DNA from: Abditibacterium sp.
GTDB taxonomy: Bacteria > Armatimonadota > Abditibacteriia > Abditibacteriales > Abditibacteriaceae
DNA length: 64,000 nucleotides
Direction: 5' to 3'
NCBI GenBank assembly: GCA_030448265.1
Contig: JAUJNG010000004.1
Coordinates: 145,061-209,060 of the forward strand
Part shown: positions 9,156 to 17,216 of the stretch, one piece after another
How positions within the stretch are numbered: position 1 is the first letter of the stretch
Layout: each line of letters opens with the position of its first letter
Program-made: the position numbers and the translations under genes
Notes under the pieces: model-generated
Database searches by the model: none
Told to the model about the DNA's origin: nothing
What the model saw: the letters and a program-made list of their open reading frames with translations, nothing else

Positions 9156-9378
9156 CAAACGCATGAGTAGGCGGGGATATAAAATGGCGCTTGACGCGAT
9201 CCGCCGCCTCGCGCATTCCATCAAACGCATGAGTAGGCGGGGATATAAAATCCCCGCCTGGAGAGCCTGCGGCTGGTCGTGCTTCGCACGCATCGGGGCG
9301 CCTGCTCCGTGAATTGGATGCGCGCGAAGCACGTCCAGCCGCAGGCTCTCCAGGCGGGGATTTTATATCCCCGTCTAC
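9156..9378. repeat. Composite repeat: direct 30-mers plus 44-bp inverted repeat
   Basis: A 30-bp direct repeat containing GCATGAGTAGGCGGGGATAT lies at 9156-9185 and 9222-9251. The second copy opens an inverted repeat with arms 9233-9276 and 9335-9378 (43 of 44 match). A smaller self-complementary segment, GGCGGGGATATAAAATCCCCGCC, lies within each arm and its core can pair locally. The block fills the divergent gap between comEC and the next plus-strand gene, so any promoters must sit around it. The upstream stretch near 9133-9152 (AAACCACCCCCACCCCCAG) resembles the repeat at 34771. Confidence 0.9.
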
Positions 9379-9437
9379 TTGCCACGCGGCGAAGAAGCGG
9401 CTTATCCTCTTCATCGCTTTTCATTTCAAGGAATTTT

Positions 9438-9821
9438 ATGCCCTCAACCGCCATTTTGTTTGGAGCGCTTTTGTTCGCGCTCGGCCCCATTTTCTTCTTT
9501 CTGCAAATTTCTCAGGGCGATGCGTCGCCCAGCGCGACGGCGTTTATTCCCTCGCTTGTCGGAATTTTCATCGTCGCGTTCGGATTGGCGGCTAAAAGCC
9601 CGTCGCGCCGCAAAGCCGCAATGCACGGCGCGGCGGGATTTGCCCTGCTGGGACTTTTGGGGTCGCTGATGGGCGCGCGCAAATGGCCTGCGCTTTTGAG
9701 CGGAGGCGACGTTGATCGCCCGCTCGCCACCTGGGAGCAGCTGCTGATGTTCCTGATCTGCACCGTTTTCCTGACGCTATGCGTGAAGTCGTTCGCGGCG
9801 GCGCGGCGCTCGGCTTCCTAA
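9438..9821 (+). CDS. Small multi-span membrane protein
   Basis: A 127-residue membrane protein with about four hydrophobic segments (roughly 3-22, 33-50, 60-78, 98-116) joined by short basic loops. No family is recognised. An upstream in-frame ATG at 9279 would translate the inverted repeat, so I choose the ATG at 9438, preceded by AAGGA at 9428-9432 with good spacing. It is followed 37 bases later by the holA region, possibly with a hairpin terminator between them. Confidence 0.7.
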   Translation: MPSTAILFGALLFALGPIFFFLQISQGDASPSATAFIPSLVGIFIVAFGLAAKSPSRRKAAMHGAAGFALLGLLGSLMGARKWPALLSGGDVDRPLATWEQLLMFLICTVFLTLCVKSFAAARRSAS

Positions 9822-9841
9822 AAACCTCGCCCAGAAAAACG

Positions 9842-9871
9842 ATGGGGCATGGCATTCCATGCCCCATTTTC
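9842..9871. terminator. Hairpin with short T-run before holA
   Basis: ATGGGGCATGG (9842-9852) pairs with CCATGCCCCAT (9857-9867) across a 4-base loop, followed by TTTT. It could end transcription of the preceding membrane-protein gene. It covers the alternative holA ATG at 9859, which favours the later ATG at 9877. Confidence 0.5.
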
Positions 9872-9876
9872 GCTTG

Positions 9877-11049
9877 ATGCTGCCCTACCCCGCTTTCAAA
9901 AAAGAAAAAGCGCTCGACAAAGGCGCTCCGCGCCGCGTTTATGGCACCCTGGGCGACGCCTATCTGCAAAATCGCGTCGTGGCGGCGCTTGTGGATTGGT
10001 CGCTCGACGCCGACGCGCGCGATTTCAATCTCGATTTCGTGGACGGCGAAGGCGGAAAAATTTCTGAGGTGCTGGCGCTCGCTTCCAACTTGCCGTTTTT
10101 GTCGGAGCGGCGCGCCGTCGTGGTGAAACGCGCCGAAAAAATGGAAGGGCTGGGCAAAAGCGATGGCGCCGACGACAAAAAAGCCAAAAAAGGCATTTCG
10201 AGCGCGCAAAGGTTGAGCGAGGGCCTCAAAAACCTGCCGCCGACAACGGTTTTGATTCTGGAGCGCACTCCCGAAACGCCCGAACCTGGCGACAAGCCGG
10301 CGGGCCGTTGTCTGAGCGCGCCGCTCGATAAAGTGATCGAAGATGTCGGCCTCATCGTGGACTGCACCATCGACCCCAAAAACTCCGGTCTGGCGACGGC
10401 GCTGGTCGAATCGGGAGCCAGAGAAGCCGGCATTCCGCTCGAACGCGGCGCGGCGGCGCATCTGGTGGAGCGCTGCGGCCACGACATCGCGCGGCTGTTG
10501 TCGGAACTCGAAAAATGCGCGCTCAGCGCAGGTCTGGGAGCGCCGGTTTCGACCCAGATTATCGACGAAATGACGCGCCGCGCCGCGCACGAATCAGTTT
10601 TCGACCTCATCGACGCCATCGGGCAACGGCGCGGCGCCCACGCCGTCGCGCTGGGGCGCGAACTGCTCGAAAGCGGCGAACCACCCGAACTGATGCTCTC
10701 CCTTGTGGTGCGCCATCTGCGCCAGCTACTTCAGGCGCGCACTTTTCTGGATGCCGGTTTGCCCCTGGACGCGACCCTCGCGCGCCGTCTGCCGCCCGCT
10801 CTGGCGATGCAGCTTCCCAAAGATGGGCGTGACAACTTGGCCAACGCGCTGCAATCACAAAGCTGGATGGCGCGTCGTCTGGGCGCTCAGGCCCGCCAGT
10901 TTTCGGTTTCGCAACTGCAAATCGCCCTCGAAGGTGCTTTAGAGGCCGATTTGATGCTCAAGGGCATCGAAGGCGACGGCGGTTTCGACACCAAAAAAGC
11001 GCCCGCCGCCGCCATCGAACTTCTGATCGCCAAATTGTGCGCGGGTTAA
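9877..11049 (+). CDS. holA: DNA polymerase III subunit delta
   Basis: The clamp-loader delta subunit, which opens the beta sliding clamp within the DNA polymerase III holoenzyme. The N-terminal RVYGTLGDAYLQNRVV region matches the family's YGxDxYL start of the AAA+-like domain. It is followed by NLPFLSERRAVVVKRAEKM, the beta-clamp-contact strand region, and the C-terminal collar helices include LVVRHLRQLLQARTFL. There is no functional Walker A, as expected. An extra basic Lys-rich loop (DDKKAKKG) sits near residue 100. I prefer ATG 9877 over ATG 9859, because the latter lies inside a hairpin. Length of 390 residues is slightly longer than typical (about 340). Confidence 0.85.
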   Translation: MLPYPAFKKEKALDKGAPRRVYGTLGDAYLQNRVVAALVDWSLDADARDFNLDFVDGEGGKISEVLALASNLPFLSERRAVVVKRAEKMEGLGKSDGADDKKAKKGISSAQRLSEGLKNLPPTTVLILERTPETPEPGDKPAGRCLSAPLDKVIEDVGLIVDCTIDPKNSGLATALVESGAREAGIPLERGAAAHLVERCGHDIARLLSELEKCALSAGLGAPVSTQIIDEMTRRAAHESVFDLIDAIGQRRGAHAVALGRELLESGEPPELMLSLVVRHLRQLLQARTFLDAGLPLDATLARRLPPALAMQLPKDGRDNLANALQSQSWMARRLGAQARQFSVSQLQIALEGALEADLMLKGIEGDGGFDTKKAPAAAIELLIAKLCAG

Positions 11050-11127
11050 GACGTCCGCCGCGTCCTCACCCTCCTTTTCAAACTCCCCTTTTGCGCCCTC
11101 GTCCCTTCTATCGCCGCCCCAACTTCA

Positions 11128-12927
11128 ATGAAAACCCGCCGTCACTTCGCCGCTCTTTTAAGCCTCTTTTCGCTTTTTCTGGCCGTCGCTCCTGGCCACA
11201 GCGCGCCCAAAATCCGCCTCGCGCAGCAACCGCTCCCCGAAATCGCCGCGCCTGAGCCAACTCCGCTTCCCGCGCCGCCCACCGCGCAAAGCTACGCCGC
11301 CGCCACGCCCCCAGCGCGGGTTTCGTCGGGCCGCACCCTGGTGCCGGTCACGTTTTTTTCCAACGGGCTGGGCGCCTCAATTGGGCCGGTGGGAAGCGGC
11401 AAATGGCGTCTGCTTTATTTCGGGCGCCAGATCGATTTTTTCCCCTACCAATTCGGTGCGCTTTTCGATGGGAAGCCGGTCAAGCTGCCGGTCAAGCCGC
11501 AGAATTTCAATGGCGTGCTTTATGTGCCCATCGGCGCGTTCGCCGATTTTCTGGGCGTGAAATGGGCGCCCTCGCCGTCGTCCGATCCCAAAAAATCGCT
11601 GTTTCTGCTCCAATTTCCGGCGAGTTACATCGAAGAAGTGCGCGCCACGCGCCAGAACGACAAAGTGCGCGTCGTGATGCGCTTGTCCAATCCGACGCGC
11701 ATCGTCGCCTCGCAAAGCAAACAGGCGGTGGGCTTCGAACTGGCCGCCGCGCGCGCGGGCGAGGTGCCTTCCTATTCCAATATCAACGATTATCTGGTGC
11801 CCAACGCTACCATTCAAAGCGGCAACTGGAACGCCAATTTTCGGGTGCGCCTCAATTACGCGGCGCCGATTTCGTGGTTTACGCTTGGCAGTCCGCCGCG
11901 TTTGGTGATCGACGCCCAGCGCATTTTCGAAGAGCAGGCGCTCGATAACAATTCCGGCCTTTCCATCACCAAAATCCGGCGCGGCACCGGTCACGGGCCG
12001 GTGCAGATGTGGGCCGTGAAACTCGACCCGCGCCAGGGCTGGCGCATTAAGGTCGCGCCCGCCGGTTTCGGGGTGTTGCAGCGCGCGCGGCCCTCGCGCA
12101 TGGCGGCGCGCCACAAGGCGGTGCTGGCCATCAATGGCGGGTTTTTCTCTTACGATGGCGCCGCCGTGGGCGCGGTTTTGACCGATGGCGAATGGATTCG
12201 CCTGCCCTGGGGAGGCCGCACGGCGGTCGGGTTCGCGGCCAACGGCAAGGCCAAAATCGACAATTTGCAAACTCAGGCCTCCGTCACTTTCGGCGAAAGT
12301 TTCAAGCTTCCCATCCGCGAACTCAACGGCTGGCCCGATACGAATCGCATCACAGTTTTGACGCGCCGCTTCGCGCCCACCTACACGCTTTCGAGCGGCG
12401 AAATGGCCGTCGTGGTTCAAAACGGCGTGGTAATCGCCAAGCCTGGAAGCGGCGTCGCGCCCATTCCCGAAGGCGGATTCACGCTTGTGGCATCGGGCGC
12501 GGCGCGGCCCTATCTCGATAAGATCGTGCGCGGCGACCGTGCCAAACTCTCGATTCAGCCCATCGGCTGGCCCCGCATTCAGACCGCGCTCGGCGGCGGC
12601 CCGCGTCTGGTCAAAGGTGGCAAAATCCAGGTCACCGACGAAAATTTCCGCTCCGACGTGCTGATAGGAACCGGCCCGCGCACCGCGTTTGGCGTTGATA
12701 AAGCGGGCCGCTACATCATTCTGATCGCCGATGGCCGCCAGAAATTCTATTCGACCGGCCTCACCCTCCACGAACTCGCCGCCACCATGCAAAAACTCGG
12801 CGCCGTCGATGCCCTGAATCTCGATGGCGGCGGCTCGACCGCGATGACCGTGCGTGGCCGAGTCGTCAATCGCCCCTCCGATGGCCGCGAACGCGGCGTC
12901 GCTAATGCTTTACTTGTGATGCGATGA
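11128..12927 (+). CDS. Secreted phosphodiester glycosidase with N-terminal stalk/AMIN-like regions
   Basis: A 599-residue exported protein. It has a signal peptide with predicted cleavage near PGHSA (about residue 26), a Pro/Ala-rich linker, a copper-amine-oxidase-N-like beta domain (about 70-150), an AMIN-like segment (about 165-270), and a C-terminal phosphodiester glycosidase (NAGPA/DUF2233-type) domain (about 300-599). The last shows AINGGFFSYDG, GPRTAFG and the closing LNLDGGGSTAM signature. AMIN domains usually bind peptidoglycan or the cell envelope and the catalytic family cleaves sugar phosphodiesters, so a role in envelope glycan remodelling is likely but inferred. Its stop overlaps the next ATG (ATGA), so the two are translationally coupled. 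Confidence 0.85.
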   Translation: MKTRRHFAALLSLFSLFLAVAPGHSAPKIRLAQQPLPEIAAPEPTPLPAPPTAQSYAAATPPARVSSGRTLVPVTFFSNGLGASIGPVGSGKWRLLYFGRQIDFFPYQFGALFDGKPVKLPVKPQNFNGVLYVPIGAFADFLGVKWAPSPSSDPKKSLFLLQFPASYIEEVRATRQNDKVRVVMRLSNPTRIVASQSKQAVGFELAAARAGEVPSYSNINDYLVPNATIQSGNWNANFRVRLNYAAPISWFTLGSPPRLVIDAQRIFEEQALDNNSGLSITKIRRGTGHGPVQMWAVKLDPRQGWRIKVAPAGFGVLQRARPSRMAARHKAVLAINGGFFSYDGAAVGAVLTDGEWIRLPWGGRTAVGFAANGKAKIDNLQTQASVTFGESFKLPIRELNGWPDTNRITVLTRRFAPTYTLSSGEMAVVVQNGVVIAKPGSGVAPIPEGGFTLVASGAARPYLDKIVRGDRAKLSIQPIGWPRIQTALGGGPRLVKGGKIQVTDENFRSDVLIGTGPRTAFGVDKAGRYIILIADGRQKFYSTGLTLHELAATMQKLGAVDALNLDGGGSTAMTVRGRVVNRPSDGRERGVANALLVMR

Positions 12928-14516
12928 ATTCAAGCAGAGGAGCAGAGGAGCAGAGGAGCGGAGGAGAAAGGGACATTGGAGCGAAAACAACGTCCTTTTC
13001 GCGCTCACGTCCCCCTCTCCTCCGCTCCTCTGCTCCTCTGCTCCTCTGCTTGTTCGCGCTCGCGCTCCTCGTGCGCTCCCTCGGCCTCACCTGGGGACTG
13101 CCCGACGCGGCGCGCTGGTATTCGTATCATCCCGATGAATCGACGCGGCAAGTGGTGGGCGGCGTCGTTTCGCTTTTGCAGGGCGATTGGAACCCGCATT
13201 TTTTCAATTATCCTTCGCTGTCGATTTACGCGACGTGGCTCGTTTATCAGTTTTTGCTGGTTCTGGGCCTCACCACCGACGCGGCTGCGCCGCAATATCC
13301 CTGGCCTGTCGTGCGCGACATTATTTTCGCGGGACGGCTTTTTTCCGCCTTGTGCGGCGCGTTGACGGCGCCGCTCGTTTGGGTCATCGCGCGGCGCTTG
13401 AAAGCGGGAAACTGGGCGATTTTGGCGGGAATTCTGGCGGCTCTGGCGCCAGGACACGTTCAGCATTCGCATTTTGCGACCGTCGATGTTCCTGCCACCT
13501 TTTTCGTGACGCTGTGCCTTTATCTCACGCTACGGGCCGAAAATAAGAAAGGTTTGCTGTGGGCGGCGCTGGTGGCGGGTCTGGCGGCGGGAACGAAATA
13601 TAACGTGGGACTGGTTTTGATTGCGCCGCTTGTGGCGCTGTGGTTGTTGCCGAATGGAAATCTCAGGAGCCGTATTTTGGGGAGTTTCGCGTTCATTTTG
13701 GCGGCTTTCCTGGCGTTTCTGGTTTCGACGCCTTATGCCCTGCTCGCCCCAGGCGAGTTTTGGGGCGAGCCTTCCACACAATCCGGCTTCGCTTACGAAT
13801 TACTGGTGCATCCGCGCCAAGGCTCCGGCGAGATTTTTCAAAATACCGGCAACGGCTGGATTTATCACGCCACTTTCAATTTGCCTTTCGTTTTGACCTG
13901 GCCGCTCATTATCGCGGCTTGCATCGGGATTTATTTCGCGGCTAAGAAGCGCGAGTGGTGGCCGATGCTGGCGTTTTTGGGATTGTTCTTTTTCTCGCTC
14001 GGCTTTTCACAGGTGCGCTTTATGCGCTATTTGCTGCCGCTTGTGCCGATTCTGTGCTTATTAGCGGCTTATGGCGCGGCGCGGTTGCCGAAACCGCGAA
14101 TCTGGGGCGCAATTTTGGGCTTGTTCGCGTTGTGGGGCGCCAAAGATGTGCTGTGGCCGTTTCTCCAAACCGACCCGCGTGACCAGGCGGCGCCTTTTTT
14201 GAAGGGGCAACAAGTCGCCATGCTGGGCAATCCCTGGTTCTACACGCCGCCGTTTCAGCCTCAGGGTTTCAATTCGCCGGTTGCGGGCGTCGAAGTGACG
14301 GGCGGGAAAGTGGGAAAATCTCCGTTGGTGATTTCGGAATTTGAATGGCGCGAACCGCTGCGGCTGGGCAGAACCGACCTTGAGGCTGTGAATCTGGTTT
14401 CCAACCCCAGCATTACGGCGCGGCAGTTCAAAAATCGCGTGCCGTTGGCGCTTCCTGGGCGCCCGTTCGTGCCGCACGATTACCTTTACACCAATCCCGA
14501 AACGCGAATTTATTGA
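12924..14516 (+). CDS. GT39-type (ArnT/PMT-like) membrane glycosyltransferase
   Basis: A 530-residue polytopic protein of the ArnT/PMT group, which moves sugars from polyprenyl-phosphate donors onto envelope acceptors. The first luminal loop has the acidic YSYHPDES motif expected of these enzymes, followed by nine to eleven hydrophobic spans. The start overlaps the upstream stop as ATGA. Residues 3-43 are encoded by a perfect 37-bp inverted repeat (12931-12967 / 13016-13052) and the DNA between its arms, giving a Ser/Arg/Glu-rich N-terminus and part of the first helix. A TTG at 13048, at the end of the right arm, is the main alternative start. Acceptor unknown. Confidence 0.8.
   Translation: MNSSRGAEEQRSGGERDIGAKTTSFSRSRPPLLRSSAPLLLCLFALALLVRSLGLTWGLPDAARWYSYHPDESTRQVVGGVVSLLQGDWNPHFFNYPSLSIYATWLVYQFLLVLGLTTDAAAPQYPWPVVRDIIFAGRLFSALCGALTAPLVWVIARRLKAGNWAILAGILAALAPGHVQHSHFATVDVPATFFVTLCLYLTLRAENKKGLLWAALVAGLAAGTKYNVGLVLIAPLVALWLLPNGNLRSRILGSFAFILAAFLAFLVSTPYALLAPGEFWGEPSTQSGFAYELLVHPRQGSGEIFQNTGNGWIYHATFNLPFVLTWPLIIAACIGIYFAAKKREWWPMLAFLGLFFFSLGFSQVRFMRYLLPLVPILCLLAAYGAARLPKPRIWGAILGLFALWGAKDVLWPFLQTDPRDQAAPFLKGQQVAMLGNPWFYTPPFQPQGFNSPVAGVEVTGGKVGKSPLVISEFEWREPLRLGRTDLEAVNLVSNPSITARQFKNRVPLALPGRPFVPHDYLYTNPETRIY
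12931..13052. repeat. Perfect 37-bp inverted repeat inside a coding start
   Basis: Arms 12931-12967 and 13016-13052 are exact reverse complements and consist of the tandem unit GCAGAGGA repeated three times with one variant. The repeat begins 4 bases after the preceding gene's stop and lies in frame within the next gene. Confidence 0.95.
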
Positions 14517-14537
14517 TGTGGTAAAACTTGCCCCGCC

Positions 14538-15947
14538 ATGACCTCCCCCATCCGCTTCGGCACCGACGGCTGGCGCGCCCTCATCGCGCGCGATTACACC
14601 TTCCAAAACGTGCAAATTCTCTCCGTCGCGCTCGCGGCCTATTTGCATAAACACCAGAAGGAAAAGGCCAAAAACGGCGTCGCCATCGGCTACGACACCC
14701 GCTTTTTAAGCGCCGAATTCGCGCGCGCCACTGCCGAAACCCTCGCCCAAAACGGCATTCCGGTGTTCTTATCCGAGCGCGACAGCCCCACGCCCGCCAT
14801 CGCGTGGGCGACGCGCTCGATGAATCTGGCGACTGGCATCATGATTACCGCGTCGCACAATCCGCCGGCGTGGAACGGCTTCAAGTTCTTCAACCCGCTC
14901 GGCGGCCCCGCCGATAAAGATGTCACCAACGCCGTCGAAGCCGTGCTGGGACTCAAATTGGGGCGCAAATTGCCGCCAGCGAAGGTCGAAATCTTCGACC
15001 CGCGCCCCGCACTGGTGTCTCAGCTTCATAACGTGATTGATTTCGACGCGCTCAAAAAGGTAAAAGGCCGCGTGGTTTACGACGCCGTGCATGGCGTGGG
15101 GCGCGGCTACGTCGATGCGCTTCTGCGGGAGTGCGGCTGGAAAGTCACCACGATTCGCGAGGATCCCGATCCGATGTTCGGCGGCGTTTTGCCCGATCCG
15201 GCCAATCCCGCCTGCCACCAGACGCTTCAAAAAGCGGTTCGGAAGAAAAAAGCCGATCTGGGCCTGGCCAACGACCCCGACGCTGACCGTTTCGGTGTTG
15301 TCGATGGAACTGGCGAATATCTCACGCCCAATCAGGTTCTGGCGCTGGTTTATGTTCATCTGCTCGAAGTGCGCGGTCTGCGCGGGCCGGTCGCGCGCAC
15401 CGTTCCAACGACGGGACTTCTTGATGCCATCGCCCGCAAATATGGCCAGGAAGTCATCGAAACGCCCGTCGGTTTCAAGTGGCTGGGCAATGCCATCGAA
15501 GAGCAGGGCGCCCTTTTGGGCGGCGAGGAATCGGGCGGGCTGTCGATTATCGGGCACTACGGCGGCAAAGACGGCGTTCTGGCCGACCTTTTACTGGCCG
15601 AAATCTGGGCCACCCATCAAAAACCGCTTGGGGAGGTTTATAAGAGCATTTTGAAGAAATTCGGCTCCTTTCACTCGACGCGCATCGATTTGCACCTCGA
15701 AGACGACGCCAAAAACGCGCTCATGAAGCGCATGAAAGACGCGCCGCCTCAAAAAGTCGGGGACAGCAAAGTGCGCGACGTGGTCACGCTCGACGGCGTG
15801 AAACTCAATCTCGAAGACGGCGCGTGGCTCTTGATGCGAGCGTCGGGAACTGAGCCTCTAGTGCGCGTTTATCTCGAAGCGAAAAGCTCAAAACGACTCA
15901 GGGAACTGGAAATCGCGGCCAGAACGCTGGCAGACGGCGCCGCGTAG
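14538..15947 (+). CDS. Alpha-D-phosphohexomutase (phosphoglucomutase/phosphomannomutase)
   Basis: A 469-residue enzyme that interconverts hexose 1- and 6-phosphates through a phosphoserine intermediate, feeding nucleotide-sugar synthesis. All four family landmarks are present: active-site serine in TASHNPPAWNG (about residue 101), the metal loop DPDADRFG (about 250), the sugar-specificity loop GGEESGG (about 331) and the phosphate-binding loop RASGTEPLVRVY (about 435). The N-terminal FGTDGWR is also typical. Sugar preference (glucose, mannose or glucosamine) cannot be set from motifs. It starts 21 bases after the glycosyltransferase stop and may share its transcript. Confidence 0.92.
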   Translation: MTSPIRFGTDGWRALIARDYTFQNVQILSVALAAYLHKHQKEKAKNGVAIGYDTRFLSAEFARATAETLAQNGIPVFLSERDSPTPAIAWATRSMNLATGIMITASHNPPAWNGFKFFNPLGGPADKDVTNAVEAVLGLKLGRKLPPAKVEIFDPRPALVSQLHNVIDFDALKKVKGRVVYDAVHGVGRGYVDALLRECGWKVTTIREDPDPMFGGVLPDPANPACHQTLQKAVRKKKADLGLANDPDADRFGVVDGTGEYLTPNQVLALVYVHLLEVRGLRGPVARTVPTTGLLDAIARKYGQEVIETPVGFKWLGNAIEEQGALLGGEESGGLSIIGHYGGKDGVLADLLLAEIWATHQKPLGEVYKSILKKFGSFHSTRIDLHLEDDAKNALMKRMKDAPPQKVGDSKVRDVVTLDGVKLNLEDGAWLLMRASGTEPLVRVYLEAKSSKRLRELEIAARTLADGAA

Positions 15948-16015
15948 AGTCCGCGCGAGCGCCGCGATTTTTCGCAAGCGGCGATTCCTTTGCAAGTGGA
16001 ATTGGACTCGATTCT
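15947..16015 (+). ncRNA. Possible three-way-junction RNA structure at the mutase 3' end
   Basis: The sequence just after the mutase stop can fold into a three-way junction: GAGTCC (15947-15952) with GGACTC (16004-16009), CGCCGC (15960-15965) with GCGGCG (15978-15983), and ATTCC (15984-15988) with GGAAT (15998-16002). A T-rich stretch follows. It resembles no riboswitch I know and could simply be a complex terminator. Confidence 0.3.
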
Positions 16016-16034
16016 ATTTTAATTTGCGGATCAA

Positions 16035-16580
16035 ATGAACCATTATGAGACTCTGGGCGTGCCCAAAAACGCTTCCAGGCAGGACATCAAAGACGCCTAC
16101 CGCCGCCTGGTGCGCCTCCATCATCCCGACGCCAATCCCAACGACAACGGTGTCTCGGAAGCGCTGATGAAGCAGGTTTTGACCGCCTACGCGACCCTTT
16201 CCGACCCGCACAAGCGCACCCGCTACGACGCCGATGCTCGCTTGGAATCCTCCGACGCGCCCGAAGCGGACGACCCCGCACGCCAAACCCCCGTTTACGC
16301 CAACGGTGCGACCGGCCCGCAAAGTCTGATGGGAAAAGTGCGCGTCGCCCTGGGCGATTCGAGCGACGAATTCGCTCAGAAACTGGGCCTGTCCGCGACA
16401 GTTCTGGCCGGTTATGAGGCGCGCGACGCCATGCCCACCTCTCCAGTTCAACTGCGCACTTTCACTCATTTAGTCGAAATGGCGGCCCAAAACCTCGAAA
16501 TGGCCGGAAAAAGCGGCGACGCCATCGCCCTTCGCACCGCGTTCAATCGCAAAAGAGCCAACCGTAACCTTTTTCGCTGA
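16035..16580 (+). CDS. DnaJ-domain protein
   Basis: A 181-residue protein with an N-terminal J domain (about residues 1-65): NHYETLGVPKNASRQDIKDA leads to the HPD motif in LHHPDANPND, then a YATLSDPHKRTRYD end. HPD stimulates Hsp70 (DnaK) ATPase. There is no Gly/Phe linker or zinc domain, so this is a type III J protein with its own client domain. The C-terminal part (about 95-160) reads like a small helix-turn-helix or helical bundle (SSDEFAQKLGLSATVLAGYE), which may bind a partner; that part is inference. DinB follows after 14 bases. Confidence 0.85.
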   Translation: MNHYETLGVPKNASRQDIKDAYRRLVRLHHPDANPNDNGVSEALMKQVLTAYATLSDPHKRTRYDADARLESSDAPEADDPARQTPVYANGATGPQSLMGKVRVALGDSSDEFAQKLGLSATVLAGYEARDAMPTSPVQLRTFTHLVEMAAQNLEMAGKSGDAIALRTAFNRKRANRNLFR

Positions 16581-16594
16581 TTCAGGGAGTTCCA

Positions 16595-17107
16595 ATGCTC
16601 GAACTCGAAATTTACCGCGCCCATGCGCGCTACAATCGCTGGATGAACGAAAAGCTGCTCGCCGCGTGCGCGCTGCTTTCCGACGAGGAGCGCCGCCGCG
16701 ATCTGGGCGCGCCATTTGGCTCGATTCACGGCCTGTGGAACCACATTTTGCTCGCCGACCGAGGCTGGCTCTCTCGTTTCGCGGGCGAGCCGTTTCCCTT
16801 CCAATCGCTGGACGAGGAAATTTGCGCCGACTTCGCACCCCTGCGCCAGGAACGCGCCCAGACCGACGATGCCATCGACCAATTCGTCGCGGGCCTCACG
16901 CCGGAGCGACTGGAAGCGCCCTTGACTTTCGTTTCACTGTCCATTCCCAGGCGACGCAGCCTTCCGCTTTACGTCGCGGTTTCGCACCTCTTCAATCACC
17001 AAACCCATCATCGCGGGCAAATCACGGCACTTCTGGAACAGCTCGGCGGCGACTGCGGCGTCACCGACCTCGCCGCCCTGCCGGAACTGGAGATTTTAAT
17101 TGATTAG
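16595..17107 (+). CDS. DinB family putative metalloenzyme
   Basis: A 170-residue four-helix-bundle protein of the DinB/YfiT superfamily. The expected metal-binding histidines appear as LWNHILLADR (about residue 48) and FNHQTHHRGQ (about residue 134). Members often act as thiol-dependent transferases or are damage-inducible proteins of unknown function. It starts with YRAHARYNRWMNEKLL, the typical first helix. The gene is 14 bases after the DnaJ-domain gene and likely co-transcribed. Its TAG stop (17105-17107) is the first codon of a long inverted repeat. Confidence 0.88.
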   Translation: MLELEIYRAHARYNRWMNEKLLAACALLSDEERRRDLGAPFGSIHGLWNHILLADRGWLSRFAGEPFPFQSLDEEICADFAPLRQERAQTDDAIDQFVAGLTPERLEAPLTFVSLSIPRRRSLPLYVAVSHLFNHQTHHRGQITALLEQLGGDCGVTDLAALPELEILID

Positions 17108-17212
17108 AGAACGCGAAGCGTGAGCGAGTGAGGCCTGACTGCTTCTTTCGATTTAACAGCAGTGACGGAAAGAAGCAGTTAGGCCTCACTCGCTGACGCT
17201 TCGCGTTCTCTA
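17105..17212. repeat. 44-bp inverted repeat between convergent genes
   Basis: Arms 17105-17148 and 17169-17212 match at 42 of 44 positions, 20-nt loop. The left arm begins on the DinB stop codon and the right arm ends 4 bases from the stop of the minus-strand epimerase gene. It may act as a bidirectional terminator, though there is no T-run. Confidence 0.95.
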
Positions 17213-17216
17213 CGCT

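Noticed and set aside
12931-13052. CRISPR-like or minisatellite array
   Set aside because: Units are short, adjacent and arranged as an inverted pair; there are no spacers and no cas genes. The tandem repeats at 60025-60160 are coding.
15947-16009. tRNA gene
   Set aside because: Three stems are present, but no anticodon arm, T-loop consensus or acceptor end with the right spacing.
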